NCBI RefSeq assembly: GCF_019279795.1
Contig: NC_056730.1
Location: 612,571,890 to 612,635,889 of the forward strand
Direction of reading: 5' to 3'
Source: Protopterus annectens
Taxonomy: Eukaryota; Chordata; Ceratodontiformes; Protopteridae
DNA: 64,000 bases
Shown here piece after piece: positions 35,881 through 47,677 of the stretch (position 1 is the first letter of the stretch; every line of letters begins with the position of its first letter). Both the position numbers and the translations under genes were made by a program. The notes beneath the pieces are model-generated. The model searched no databases. It saw only the letters and a list, made by a program, of their open reading frames with translations, and was not told the origin of the DNA.

Positions 35881-36611
35881 TACCCATGTGGACAACAAGC
35901 TGTCATTCAATTACAATGTGTCCACTGTTGTAAGGAAGTCCTTTTTTACTGTGCAACTCATTAGTAAGGGTATGGCATCCAAATCTCTGAGGTGATCATT
36001 CTACTGTATTCTTTACTTATTAGACTGATAATTGAGTATAATGCCCCCTTCAGTATGTAGATGTCTAAACTCCTAATACAACTTGAGTGCTTTTTCACCA
36101 AGAAAATCAAGGGCCTAAAATACAAAAGCTACACTGATCATCTCAAAGCCCTATCCCTCTGTTTGTTATCTGAGGAATGATGTCTGCCTTGCTTAAAGAG
36201 CCTCTACAGACCTCCATCCGTTCAGATCTGTTACACATGTCCAATAGTGGCTGAAACACCGACTCAAGAGATCTCAGTCTGTTCTGCAACTTAAAAAGAA
36301 CATGCTGGAGGGATACAAGTGTTTACAGAAAATACTGCTTCTTTGGGATTGTCTTCTTGTCCATGTAAAACAAAGTACATCTCTCACTTTATTCAAGTGT
36401 AATCTGGATGAGTAGATCTGAAACTGCAAGTTCACCACTGGATTTGCACATTTGTCCCTTATAGACATGCATAAAATTAAGTGTCTGCCTCTCCCTCTGG
36501 GTTAAACATACTAAAAAATGAAATCTAGAGACTTGTTAAAATTACATGGCTAGGCTTCTGAAGATCCTCACAATTCATTAGTCTAGTAAGTTCCTATGAT
36601 CCTATGAACCT

Positions 36612-37260
36612 AATTTAAGTGTAAAATGAGTCAAACAAGCACCTGCAGTACTGGTAGAATATGCGAGGGTATAATTTTCATGTTCACAGAAACAACCGGA
36701 ACACTTGAGCAGATAGCTGGTTGCAAGTGTGTAAAGTGAGTAGAAAAGCCTGGCTGCATGGCACAGAGGAATAAAGCTTTGACTATAACTCAACAGGCCT
36801 CTGTTAGATTGCTGCCATGGCAACTGCAGGAGTTAGTCAGGGAGGATGTGAGCTAGTGTTCAAAGCTGGTTTACCCAGCTTGATGGGAGGGAAAGTGATT
36901 TGGCTTGCTGCATTAATGACACCCACCAGTGAAGGTGAGCATCCACAGAAGGAGCCTAGAAGGCCCACACAATGTTGGCAGTGCAGTGTTTCACCATAGA
37001 GGTATGTGTTATATAGCACACAGTGACAAACTCTGAATAGCAGCAATGGTGAAGCACACAGATTGTCTGCTGGGAATCTGAGTTTGAAAAGTACAAGAGA
37101 TCAGCAGACTGGCCTGCTCCTTCTTGCCCATATCTTAACCTCCTAGGAGAATAAATAGTATGATAAGGCTCTGCAGATGGGGCCAAAGGACTGTCAGTCT
37201 ATCTGGGGATTCCTGGTCCTTACCCACTGAAGAAACAAATGAGTCAATGAGGTACAGTTA
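36612..37260. other. Unassigned DNA
   Basis: No transposon protein, tRNA-like box or terminal repeat is recognised between the end of CR1 copy C and the MITE. Short ORFs on both strands lack motifs. Confidence 0.45.
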
Positions 37261-37268
37261 GGGGAGCC

Positions 37269-37636
37269 AGGGTCTATATTACATCCGCGATGAGGCATTC
37301 CATCGTACACCTCTTTATCGACACAATGAAAGCAGAAAACGCTGAACATTCACATCAGCAATTTCTTTCCCTGGGAAAGAAATCTCTTGCCCTCAAAACA
37401 AAAACACATCACTACAAACATCCACACATCCCCTCACATCCCCTCTAACTAAATATACCAACTCCAAGATCGTATTACAGTGGGGAAAAAGGCAAACTAA
37501 CAAGGATGGCCAAGCGATTTCTTTCCCAGGAAAAGAAATCGCTGATGTGAATGTTTGGCATTTTCTGCTGTCACTGTTTAAGTGTCAATGAAGAAACATT
37601 TGATGGAACATCTCTTTGAGAATATACTATAGACCC
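37269..37636. mobile_element. Palindromic hAT-like MITE with 8-bp target duplication
   Basis: The 368-bp element begins AGGGTCTATA and ends TATAGACCC. It is flanked on both sides by the identical 8-mer GGGGAGCC (37261-37268 and 37637-37644). The inverted arms run about 120 bases each, with GAACATTCACATCAGC and CCCTGGGAAAGAAATC-type blocks on both arms. An 8-bp duplication is the mark of the hAT superfamily. No transposase is encoded. Confidence 0.8.
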
Positions 37637-37944
37637 GGGGAGCCACAGGGCAAATTACATGAACTCGGAGGACTAAGGGGGGGGGGGGAGTACATAGAAA
37701 AAAAGGACAATAGCAATAATAGAGTCTTACTCTGTCTACCCACTCTTTTCCAGAATGGGTCAATTGTGGAAACTGCTGCTTGATGTGCCTTTAACATAAA
37801 CAAAATGAGTATGTGCTACATGTATAAAATGCTGGTATTGTATATGTCTGTAACCTGTATTTAATTAGTATTTATTATATGTTCTATGTGTATTCTGTTC
37901 TTGGAGCTTTTTTCCCCGGGCCTCAACTGAAAATGGACATTTAA

Positions 37945-40065
37945 TTATTTATTTATTTCAGTTGGATAACTGGGGAAGTCCACTGGGCCAAAAAGAACCC
38001 ATTTTCAGTGGAGGCCCAGGGAGAAAAGCTCCAGTAACAACGAGCATTACAATATAAGTAAAAAAATATTTAACAGTAATGATTAAAACATGCATATTAA
38101 GCAGAGCATGTAAGACATGATGATGGTACAATTAACAAAGTAGGAAGAAAAACACAAGCATGAGTATATAGAGTATCTGTAGCAATTGTAGATAAATATT
38201 CAGTACGCAAATATACATTATGTAAGAGAAGTAAAACTTGGTAAGAATGTACAGATACAGGCACTGTGCATCAATGAAATGATGGGAGGTCAGAAAGAAG
38301 TATTAGAGATAACATTCAGGCATAGGATGTTGTCCCATGCTGGGGTTAGTAAGTTAATTATATAGAAGAGAATGCTGTTGGTATAGGTTGGCAGTAGTGT
38401 TGGTAAGCAAATAACTTGTAAGGAAATACTACAAGCAGACAGGGAATTCCACAAGTGAGTAATTTCAAGACAATGGTTAGAGTGTTTACATGGAAGTTAA
38501 ATAGCAGGTAATGGGATGAGGGTAGTATGCAGTCCTTAAGGTGAGCTATTTCTAGATATGAGTAAGAGTGTTTACCTGGAAGTAAAATAGAAGAGAATGA
38601 GATGAGGGTAGAAATGCAGTCCTGCAGGTAATAACATCAGGGTAGAAATGCAGTTTAGTAGTGGTTGCAAAGTTGTGTAAGACAGGAGAAAGGTCAGATG
38701 GTGGTATTAAGCAGATTTCAGGAGTTGAAAGGAAGTTTCAAAGGGAGACGCTAAAGGGTTCAAGTAGGGAAGGAGCAGGAACAAGTCCATTTAGAGGACA
38801 GGTAGAAGTGTAGCAGGGATTTGAAGTTGGGGAGGTGTGTAGTAGTTCAAAGGGGAGAGGGGAGTGAGTTCCAAAGTTTGGCTAGGGGGGTATGAAAGCA
38901 GAAAGTGGCCTGGGGGTCAGGAAGGTTTGTGGACTTGTAGGAGGTTTTGGTTTTCAGATCGTAATGGATGCTTTGGAATATAGGGGATTAAGGTGGTGGA
39001 GAGAGCAGGGCAGCTGGATGGCCTAAAGATACATTTGTGGGCTGTGGTGAGTTTTAGGAAATTAAGGTAGTTAGGCAGTTCTAGCCATTGTAGGAATTGG
39101 AGGGAGAGGCAGTGATGGGAAGAAGTTTTGGAGTGTGCGGTGAATTTGCTTATTTTATTGTAGCAGGATTCTAATTTGGACTGTAATCCAAGTTGAATGT
39201 TGGTGAGCAGGGAGCACCATATAAGAGAAAAGGGAGAAGGTAGGAGGAGGCTAGGGCTTTTCTGGTGGAGGGGGTGAGGGAGTGATTGTGTTGGTACAAG
39301 AGACCTAGTTTTTGATGTTTTTTTTGATAGCAGTTTGAATATGGATATCGGATTTTATGTGCTCATCAATGATGTCACCAAGCAACTTTGTATGTGATAC
39401 AATTTCAATGGGGGTGTTATCCTGACTTAGTATAGTGAAGGAGCCTTTGTCAATGGTGGTGGCTCTAGAGGGGGTGAAGATCATTAGTTTAGTTTTGGTT
39501 GCATTTAGGACAAGGTGGTGTTTCTGTTTTAGTAAAAGCTGTGTTTTTAACTGTAGGTCGGAGGGGGCGTCAGCAGTGCAGATGATTGTAGAATCATCTG
39601 CATACTGAATTAGAGAGGTGTTTGGGATGGAGTGATGGTAGTTGTTGATGAATATGTTAAAGAGTAGGGGGCCAAGACCAGATCCCTGGGGGATGCTGAT
39701 GGGGGTGGGTAAGAAGGCAGAGATAGAAGATTTCCATTTTACAGTTGATGTCTATTGGAGAGGTAGCTGGAGAACCAGGCTAAGGAAGAGGGAGTTAGGT
39801 TGAGAGAGGATAACTGAGATAGGAGAATGGGGTGGGAGACAGTGTCAAAAGCTTAGGATAGGTCAAGGAATAGGGTAGATACTAATTTACCAGAGTCACG
39901 GGCATGATTAATGCATTCCAGGAAGGATAGAAGGGCAGTGATTGTGCTGTGGCCAGTACAGAAACCATGTTGAGTGGGGGTAAGGAGGTCATTGTGTGTT
40001 AGATAAGATATTAATTGTGTATGTATACATTTCTCCAGGATTGTATCCAGTTGGACTATATCCCT
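37945..40065 (-). mobile_element. L2-clade LINE, decayed
   Basis: A minus-strand LINE with the same 3' end as the L2 at 33105 (37945-38035: TTATTTATTTCAG, AACTGGGGAAGTCC, GGCCCAGGGAGAAAAGCTCC). RT pieces: ILEKCIHTQLISYL, TPTQHGFCTGHSTITALLSF, STLFLDLS (40098-39853), and an intact YADD at 39593-39604. The thumb and C-terminus are decayed, with an NFGTHSP trace near 38870. 5' truncated near 40065. Confidence 0.8.
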
Positions 40066-41278
40066 GGTGCTTCCAAATCTCTGGATCTGCTGGACCAAAT
40101 TGCTATGACTTGCAAGCTCTCAACTCCAGGATCTAGGATAAATCCAGAGATATTCAGAGATCAAATCCCAAACTCAGGGACACTTTTGTAATATTGTTAC
40201 TAATTGATTGCAAAGCTGAGAGAATAACAGGATGTGAAGTAGCATGCAGTTACTGAATTAACAGACTATAATAATTGTCATTCCTTAGTATGTGTTCTCC
40301 ATCCACTTTAATCTCCAAATCACCAATATTAAGAGGTACACAGCAAAGGTCTGAGCCACAATCATGCACAGTGTGACTGTTGTTATGTATGAGGATTGCA
40401 CCATTCCTGATCAGTGATATCTATATTTGTATAGGTCACTGCCTTGTAACCAACATCCATACCTTTGGTAGAAAGACACTGAGAACAAATCTTCTGGAAT
40501 CGGGGCAAGCTTACACTAGAGTAAATCATTTATGTCATGAGCAAGTCTTTGGAATCAGATGACTTGACAGTGATCTAGTGTTCAGTTAGGGATGCTTGTC
40601 CAAGATTTTTGACTTTGGCTGTAAATAATTACTTAATGCTATGCTATGCACTTTTCTGTGCTTCTCTGAAATGGACTGGTATTGCTGTAAAGTTATGTGT
40701 CACTTCTCAGGCAGGTTTGCCCACTGCAGCTTGCTGTCCTGTTGCTTTGAGCTGTCAAAAAGAAATATTTTTAGTGTTAGTTTGATTGCATTTTCTTTTG
40801 ATTAGTAATTATAAACCCTGACACTGTTCAAATTCCATACCCAAATGGTATAAGTCAAAATGTAACTGTGCAAAAACATTTTATTAAAATTTTGCTTTGG
40901 AATGTAATGGAATGAAATGCTTCCACAAAACAATGTTTTTATAGCCATGCTAAGGACTGTAATTCTAAGTTGATTCTTTAAATGAAATGTAGCTTAGAGG
41001 GCAGCAAGTATGTAAATTATTTCTATGTTGAAAGGGTTGGAACTGACTTAATCTGGAGGGAGTGTATCTAGAAGTGTAATAACTCTTTTTAATTCCAGGC
41101 TGCAATGTTCTGAACTGACCAAGGTAGCAGATGGCACACAGAAATGGTGTAGTGTGAAAGCAGTCAACACATTTAGGATCATATTATGCAGTCCTTTTTA
41201 TGGTTCTAATATAGAAGACCCTTTGAATTTGCATGCTTTTTGGGATGCATTAAGTGGTAAGGCATGCAGATTTTATAG
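40066..41278. other. Unassigned DNA
   Basis: No recognisable coding or repeat structure. A few short ORFs without motifs. Probably old, unreadable repeats. Confidence 0.45.
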
Positions 41279-43010
41279 GGTTCTTAGGGTCATAAGTGTG
41301 TACTAGGCCAATGACCACAAGGGCCTTTTTAAGCCAAACATGCATCCCAAATCTCTGACAACTTCTGGTCCCCTTAATAAGTGTAAGCAGGGGCTTGGAA
41401 AATGAACCGTTTACAAGCTGCATGTGTCCATTAGAGACATAGGTGCTAAACCAGAGATGCATTTCATGTTCCTCATTAGATCATCCAAGTTAAACTTGAA
41501 TTGGATTAGGGAGAAACTCTGTTTCACATGGATGGGGAGTCTGTTACAGAGAAGGGGTAGTCTCTGGGATACATACTTGTCTCTCCAACAGGTACTATTT
41601 ATATCACAGGCAAAGTTTAAGTCTTTAGAATGGGTAATTCTGGTGCTGTTTGCTCTGTGGATATGCAGGAGGTCTATGAGGGTGGGGGTCTGATGATGTC
41701 TTGTATGCCAGGCATAGATCTCCTGTCAACAGCCTGTAAGAGATAGACTATAGGGATAAGGCTAAGGGATGGTCTGCATAGGACATATTGCTTACACCCT
41801 TATTCTTTTAGTAAGGAACCTTTGTGGATGTTCCAATTGTTCAATGTGCCTGGTTAGGAACATACCTAAGAAGGCATTGTCCTCAATGATCGGTCTGATG
41901 AATGCTGAATACAGTAGAATAATGACCACCTTGGACCTAGATATCATACCTTTGTGTATACGTTGTACAGCATAGAATAATTTCTTCATTACTGTAGACA
42001 CGGGATGGTCAAAGGCTAGATTACTGCCTATGTGTGTCCCCAAGTCCCTGAGTTCTGGGTCTACTCTTAGGGGTGTGTTGTCAATATGATAAATACCAGG
42101 GGTGGCTGACTTCCCACAGGATACAATTATGCATTTCTTGGAATTTATTTTTAGTCCAGGGCTCTGACATAAGTTATCTGTCTGTGTCAGCCCTTCCTGG
42201 AGAACATTAGTGTCAGTGAGGAGATTGTATGAGTGCTCCTAATTTGCAATCATCTACAGATTTAGTCAGCCGGAGGCCCTTGACATTGGCCTTGACTTCA
42301 GAAAAGCAAATGTTAAAAAAAGAGAGGTTCGCAGGACCAATCTCTGAGAGAATCTGCTTGCGACTGGTCTCTTTGTAGAAGTGGACTCCCCAATTCTAAC
42401 TTCTTGGGTCCTGGCTGTGAGACACATGGCTATCGATTGGGTGACATAAGGGCTTATACCCAACTTCTTGAGTTTGTGAACAATGCCTGAGTGGAGTATT
42501 GTGTCAAATGTCTTGGCCAGGTCAAGGCAGGCAGTGTGAACCATTTTTCCCTCATCCATTGTTTGGTGACATTCTCAAAGAAGTCAGCTAGGCTGAGTAA
42601 CTATGATCTGCCCTTGATAAAAACAAACTGGGTTGGGTCCAGTATTTGGTGGTTTCTTATGTCATTACTGATCATGTGCATGATAATTCTTTACATGGCT
42701 TTGCATATGAGACTAGTGAACTTATGAGTCTGTAGTTTCCATGGTCTGTAGATAGGGGGAGTTATATTTAATGGTATTTCCTAAAGGGAGATTGAGGAGG
42801 AGAAAGGGTTAAAGTTAGAGCTGAATTTTGTTTGCCAGTAGTTTTGCTATATCTTCTGGCTCAGTATAGGTGACTCAATTTACAATGAGGTCTGCACTCA
42901 ACTGTGTATTGCCTTTGAGGTTGCAGACATAGCTAAAGAATGTATTGTGGCGGATAACTAATGCAATCTCAGTCCTCAGCTGTTTCCTTGGTTAGAATGA
43001 AAGATAATCT
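41279..43010 (-). mobile_element. CR1-clade LINE, copy D
   Basis: Minus strand, same family as A-C. The 3' end GTGTGTACTAGGCCAATG (about 41294) corresponds to GTGTGTACTAGGCTAATG in copy B. RT pieces include VHTACLDLAKTFDTILHSGIV (42559-42266), a catalytic box altered to SVDD near 42258, and LYSAFIRPIIEDNAFLG in the C-terminal part (42043-41792). The 8-mer tail is degenerate. The RT fingers are still traceable to about 42950. Confidence 0.75.
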
Positions 43011-43112
43011 GTGACCAGGAATTCCAGGAAGATAGGGTATATAAATATCTTCAAAATGCTAAGACTTTAAACAGTGGGACAGTCTTATGGGATAGCATCT
43101 GGGGCAATCCTT

Positions 43113-43305
43113 GACACAAGCTTATAGCAAGCCCCTTCATTTGCCCTCTTTGGACAGGTAGATGAATCTGTTGTTGGGGGGGTTATTCATTACTGGAATT
43201 TAGCTTACACAAATTGATGGCAAGCCCTTCCATTGGACACCTTTTGAAAGGTAGATGAATCTTTTGTTTAGGGGTCAGTTTATTCATTACTGGAATTTAG
43301 CTTAT
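43113..43305. repeat. Tandem duplication of about 90 bp
   Basis: Two adjacent copies share GCAAGCCC..TTCATT/CCATT, GGTAGATGAATCT, and TTATTCATTACTGGAATTTAGCTTA. The surrounding sequence is unassigned. Confidence 0.75.
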
Positions 43306-44459
43306 TAAATTCTTGTAATGGCAATAAAGTTCAAGGAAGAAATAAGTTAAGATGGTAGAAATGCATCCAATAACGTTCAAGGATGAAATATACAGCCCAC
43401 AAGTATTTGAAAGAAGACATGCCTCCAGGGTAGCAATCAGTATAATTTGTTAAGTTTAATAGCTGACTTTATATTGTTCCCTCATACCATACTCTGAACT
43501 CTGTCAGGGCTCTGGATGTTAATAACTGTAATTCCTTTGACATTGTATAATGCCTAATGGGAGCAGTGCCTTGGGATTAACTAAGAGTCACAGAATGATA
43601 TAAGATTTGTAGATTAGATAAGGAAATTATCCTTAATTGATTACAAATAAAGTAATATTTTTGACAACTTCTGTTTTGTTTGCCAAGAGAAGAAGGGGAG
43701 AGGGTAAATGATGAAACTGTCCATATCAGGAGGATGATTATATTCTTATGCTACAGGAATGTCTGCAAGTCAGAGGAAGGGGTATGTAATGCAATGCGTT
43801 CAACTGCCTCCTTTGCTGTTAGGGTGAATGTGCCCCTTTTTAGATGCTATGTTTTGGATACTTGATATAGCAGAGAAACTTTCAGGGAATGTCAAAATGG
43901 AATTGCATTGGTTATTATTATCATCTAACACAATTGTGGTACTTATAATTAGGCACTATAAGACACCTGAAATATCTTCCAGGATGTAAATTGTTATGTT
44001 GTAACACTTAGGGGATTCTTCTCATTACAGCGGGAAACAGCAACATGAGTTCTAGCCCATCTTTTTGTATTGTTGGAGCAACTGGTCATGAAGTACATTA
44101 TCACTGTTTTGAATTGTTATAACTGTGTTACTTGCTGTTGCCATACAGTTTTTAAGATTTAAGTTTTTAATTTGTATTAATCAAATAGCTTTAAAAATAC
44201 CACACATCATGGATATGCTGAGCAGAATATATTTATTAGTAAAATACAAAGAATTGGTAGACTAAAAAATAAAGGTTACTGAAAGGCATTGTAATGAGAG
44301 CTGGACCTGGACAAAAATCATCAGTAAGAAAATATTTAGCCTTTTTTTCAAAGAAGGAATTAGCTGTGGGCAAGGATTAATGGTTATATCTAACAAAATA
44401 ATAGTTTCCAAGCAGCTGAGAATACTAAAGCTTTTGAGAATATTTATTTTCATCTGTTA
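43306..44459. other. Unassigned DNA
   Basis: No known domain or terminal repeat. The ORF at 43680-43865 has no recognisable motif and is probably chance. Confidence 0.45.
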
Positions 44460-46200
44460 ACTGACATAGAACACCAATCCCACTAGGACATTCTCAGACT
44501 TGGTGAGGGACAACAACATTTTAACATTTACAGTTTATAATAAAACAAACAGAAATGGGTGTATATCAAAATATAAAAAAAAAAAGAATATAAGAAAGAC
44601 TGTAGGTCAGAGGACAGATCCATTAATATCTGTTATATATGCAGATATACAGTAATTGCTTTATAGAGCAATGCAAGAAGAAGGAACCAAGAAAAGGAAT
44701 TTAACGTAGACTGCATTCCACAGGGTACAATAAGAGATGCAGGAGATAATTATTTGTATGCAGCACTGATTACACCTTGCAGGATACAAAATGGCTTGCA
44801 TAAAATAATTGTATGCTCGTATAACAATTTTTACCAAAAAATACATCATGAAGATCACTGTTGATAGTGCTTTTGTTGGAAAGCTGGCTAGTAGATATTT
44901 GTTTAAGGAAGAAAGGGCTAGTTATGAGGACCACATTGACAGTTGTGCTCATCTGTATTTCTACTTAAAAATCAAAACATAGGTGTATAATTAGGATGTA
45001 GGAGTGAAAAAGAGTAGTATATTTTATTCAACATATTCTATGTTTTCTTGTAATGTTGATGAATGATCAAGAAGTGAAAATCATCTGTCTATATAATGTC
45101 TATGGAGAGTATAAATTCTAGAGTGGGCTGGTGTTGCTAAATCATTTACATGTGGCATCTTGTTGAGGGTACTTTTTAGACATCTTGAAAATGTTATGAA
45201 TTGCTGTTTTAAGGGATGTTGGGAGGGATTTCCAGAGTTTAGCATGTGGGATGGAAAACTGATCACAACTGAAAGGATGCTTAGTGGATAAAGTCTATAG
45301 GGAATAGTGATGAAATTTTAGGAATGGTGTTTGTAGTTAGATTGTCTAATAGTTTACATGAGGGGTGGCTGGATGTTTCTTTTTTGTTGAGTTTGTCAGA
45401 AGGATCCCTATGAGGAAGTCTGCTCATTGTTTTATTGGGATCTAGTTAGCTTCCAATAAAAGGTTGTAGTGATGCTATTTTTATGGGAAGAGTTATAAAT
45501 CTGTGCACTTTGCATTTACTTTCAAGGTTTTAAGCTTTTTGTGATCCTATTATAATTAGTTGGGAATCTTTATTCAATGTGGGCCATGTGAATGTCTTTC
45601 CTAATGGATGATTTGTTTTCTGGAGAAAGAAAATGCACGATTCTCCATGCCCCAGAATAGTACTTTGTTTATTTTTGCCCTAGGTACATCTATATTAACT
45701 TTGATGTTCAGCTTTTTCAGATGTCAAGGTAATAAAAGTCTTACTGTTTTCGGTAGAGAGTGACAGATTAATCTGAAATTCCTTGTTTGTGGATACACTT
45801 CCTAGATTTTGTGATGTTCCAAATAACATGCCTTTGTTTTTCTAAAGTTTATAAAAGAATCCTTGTCTGTAAGTCAAGCATTATTTCTTGTATGTTTTTT
45901 CTAGTAGCTTTACATAGTTACAAGGGCAATATCTGACATACAAATGATTATGTCATCTACATATAGCATCACAGGAATGACTGAAAGATCTGAGCAGAGC
46001 TTATTAATGCACATGGAAAACTTAAGGGGGATATCACTAATCCTTGAGGCACTCTTTTTGAAATGGTGATGACTGAGAGAGGGAAACCACATATAAGTGT
46101 ATGCTTATTTTTTAAGAATATGACAAAGCCATTCTGAAGGCATTTATTTAATGAATGCATTTTGCTAACAGTACATGAGTAAGTAGGTAATGTTTCAGTT
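44460..46200 (-). mobile_element. L2/CR1-like LINE remnant, minus strand
   Basis: On the minus strand 46331-45910 shows KMHSLNKCLQNGFVIFLKN, then KRVPQGLVISPLSF (the usual GVPQGSILGPLLF block) and MLYVDDIIICMSD, the catalytic YADD box in the form YVDD. Farther 3' (45266-45081) the C-terminal motif of LINE proteins appears as GNPSQHPLKQQFITFSRCLK. The 3' end near 44460-44510 resembles sequence at 11330 and 24600. Clade is uncertain between L2 and CR1. Confidence 0.65.
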
Positions 46201-47556
46201 AGTTTGCCTTTGTCCATATGTAGTAAGATAGGTTCCCAGTTGAAATAGCGGTACTTGAAATGCTGAGTGCCAAGACACACACACACAAAAAAGAAGATTG
46301 AAAATGCAGGAGAAGAGTGAATTTCAAGCATCCCTCTTCTCCCTTAAAGTTTTTTTTTTGCAAGATGGGCAAGCCCACCTTCCCCCAATATCCATCAAAC
46401 TTATATATATTAACTCTGAGATCACTATATCTTGGAGAAAAGGGCATAGTCCCCAAGACTTAATATATACAAGTCCATTTTTTGGCCATTCATTTTTTCA
46501 TGCTTTGGGACTTGAAGTTCTAAATGGTTACCAGTAAAATTATGTCAACAAGGGTTCAGCTGGCAGTTATACTTCTGCTTGTCAAGGACTCATGTTGTTG
46601 GAAGGAGAATATATATAGTACATTATTTTAAGAAGGAAGAGAGCTGGCTGAATATTAACTTTTCTAGGACCTTACCCAGAGGTGGTTTCTTGGATGTGTG
46701 CATGTAGTCCAGTGCAGTGGCTTGAGTAAGTACCTTGGCTAGGGTTTGACTATTGTGGATTTCTGCTACTTTACTATTTTGGCACCTACTAAGTTGAAGA
46801 TAAGATGGATGGGAATAATAGTATAATATTTACAAAGTGTAAATAACAGGGTGTAGATTGTTTGAACAACTGAGATCATAGGGTATATAGCTAATATATA
46901 TTTCACTCTCATTGCCCCGTCTCTGTCAATCCACTCTCCACAGCCAGTTGACCCATTTATTTCCATTACTGAGATGAAGGTCAGCCAGGAGGTGTCATCA
47001 TTCAGACAGCCATCAAGGGTGGTTGGAGGTTGAATTTGTTAGCTTCCCCATTCTTATCACATACACCTAACAATACATAGAAGAGGGGAGTGTAATGGGA
47101 TGGAAGAGGAGGACATCCCCTCATTTTCATAAGGGAAGTCCTCTCCAGGCATCCTCTTTCTCACTTTCTGATGCATATGTGGTGAGTTTCCTTGTCTCCA
47201 CCAGGAACTTAAAACCACCCAGTGTGTCCTGAGTGCCCACAACCTCTCCCTTCCCCTTTAGAGAGGTGTGTGGGCCTTTCCCCTTCACTACTGTCCTTTT
47301 CTTGTATGGCTGTCTTGGTGCAGGACTGATAGTCTAACCCATTCACCTGAGATAAGTCAGGAATCTGTGCCTTGTGCCACGGAAACAAGCTGACAGAAGA
47401 GGGTTTTGGGCAAGAGTATTGCAGAGCTGTTGAGCTATGGAGGACACAGTTGCTTAAGGATGATAGATGTGTGAATTCTTTTCTGAGATCTTTACAAGAA
47501 ATGGATCCATTTAGGTGGAAATAAGATTGGGGAGTAATTGCTAGTTTTACTTTGCT
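46201..47556. other. Unassigned DNA
   Basis: Nothing recognised with confidence. It includes a short (CA)n near 46277 and an A/T-rich interval. The minus-strand ORF at 47209-47685 is largely translated trinucleotide repeat at its start. Confidence 0.45.
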
Positions 47557-47618
47557 GTTAATAATAGTAATAATAATAATAATACTAATACTAATACTAC
47601 TACTAATAATAACAATAC

Positions 47619-47676
<58 letters not shown>

Positions 47677-47677
47677 T
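47557..47677. repeat. (TAA)n / (TAC)n trinucleotide microsatellite
   Basis: About 120 bases of AAT/ACT trinucleotides, mixed in the first half and pure AAT in the second. Poly-Ile ORFs over it are artefacts. Confidence 0.95.

Larger units (their letters stand above)
27840..36611 (+). mobile_element. CR1-clade LINE, copy C, interrupted by five insertions
   Basis: Pieces in order on the plus strand: ORF1 (27840-28210 and 30660-31028), endonuclease (31599-31805 and 32078-32520), RT start (32680-33104), RT core (34813-35650) and C-terminus (35881-36480). The 3' UTR ends in CCTATGATCCTATGAACCT at about 36593-36611. Each gap holds a different repeat. The 33.1/34.8 kb join is consistent when compared with copies A and B: the second part resumes with LSGFVPDKWRLATVISLHNG where copy B has TSGFVPTEWCTTTVIPLHKG. 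The FADD box reads SAHD (about 35418), so it is older and more decayed than copy B. The 5' end is uncertain. Confidence 0.8.
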
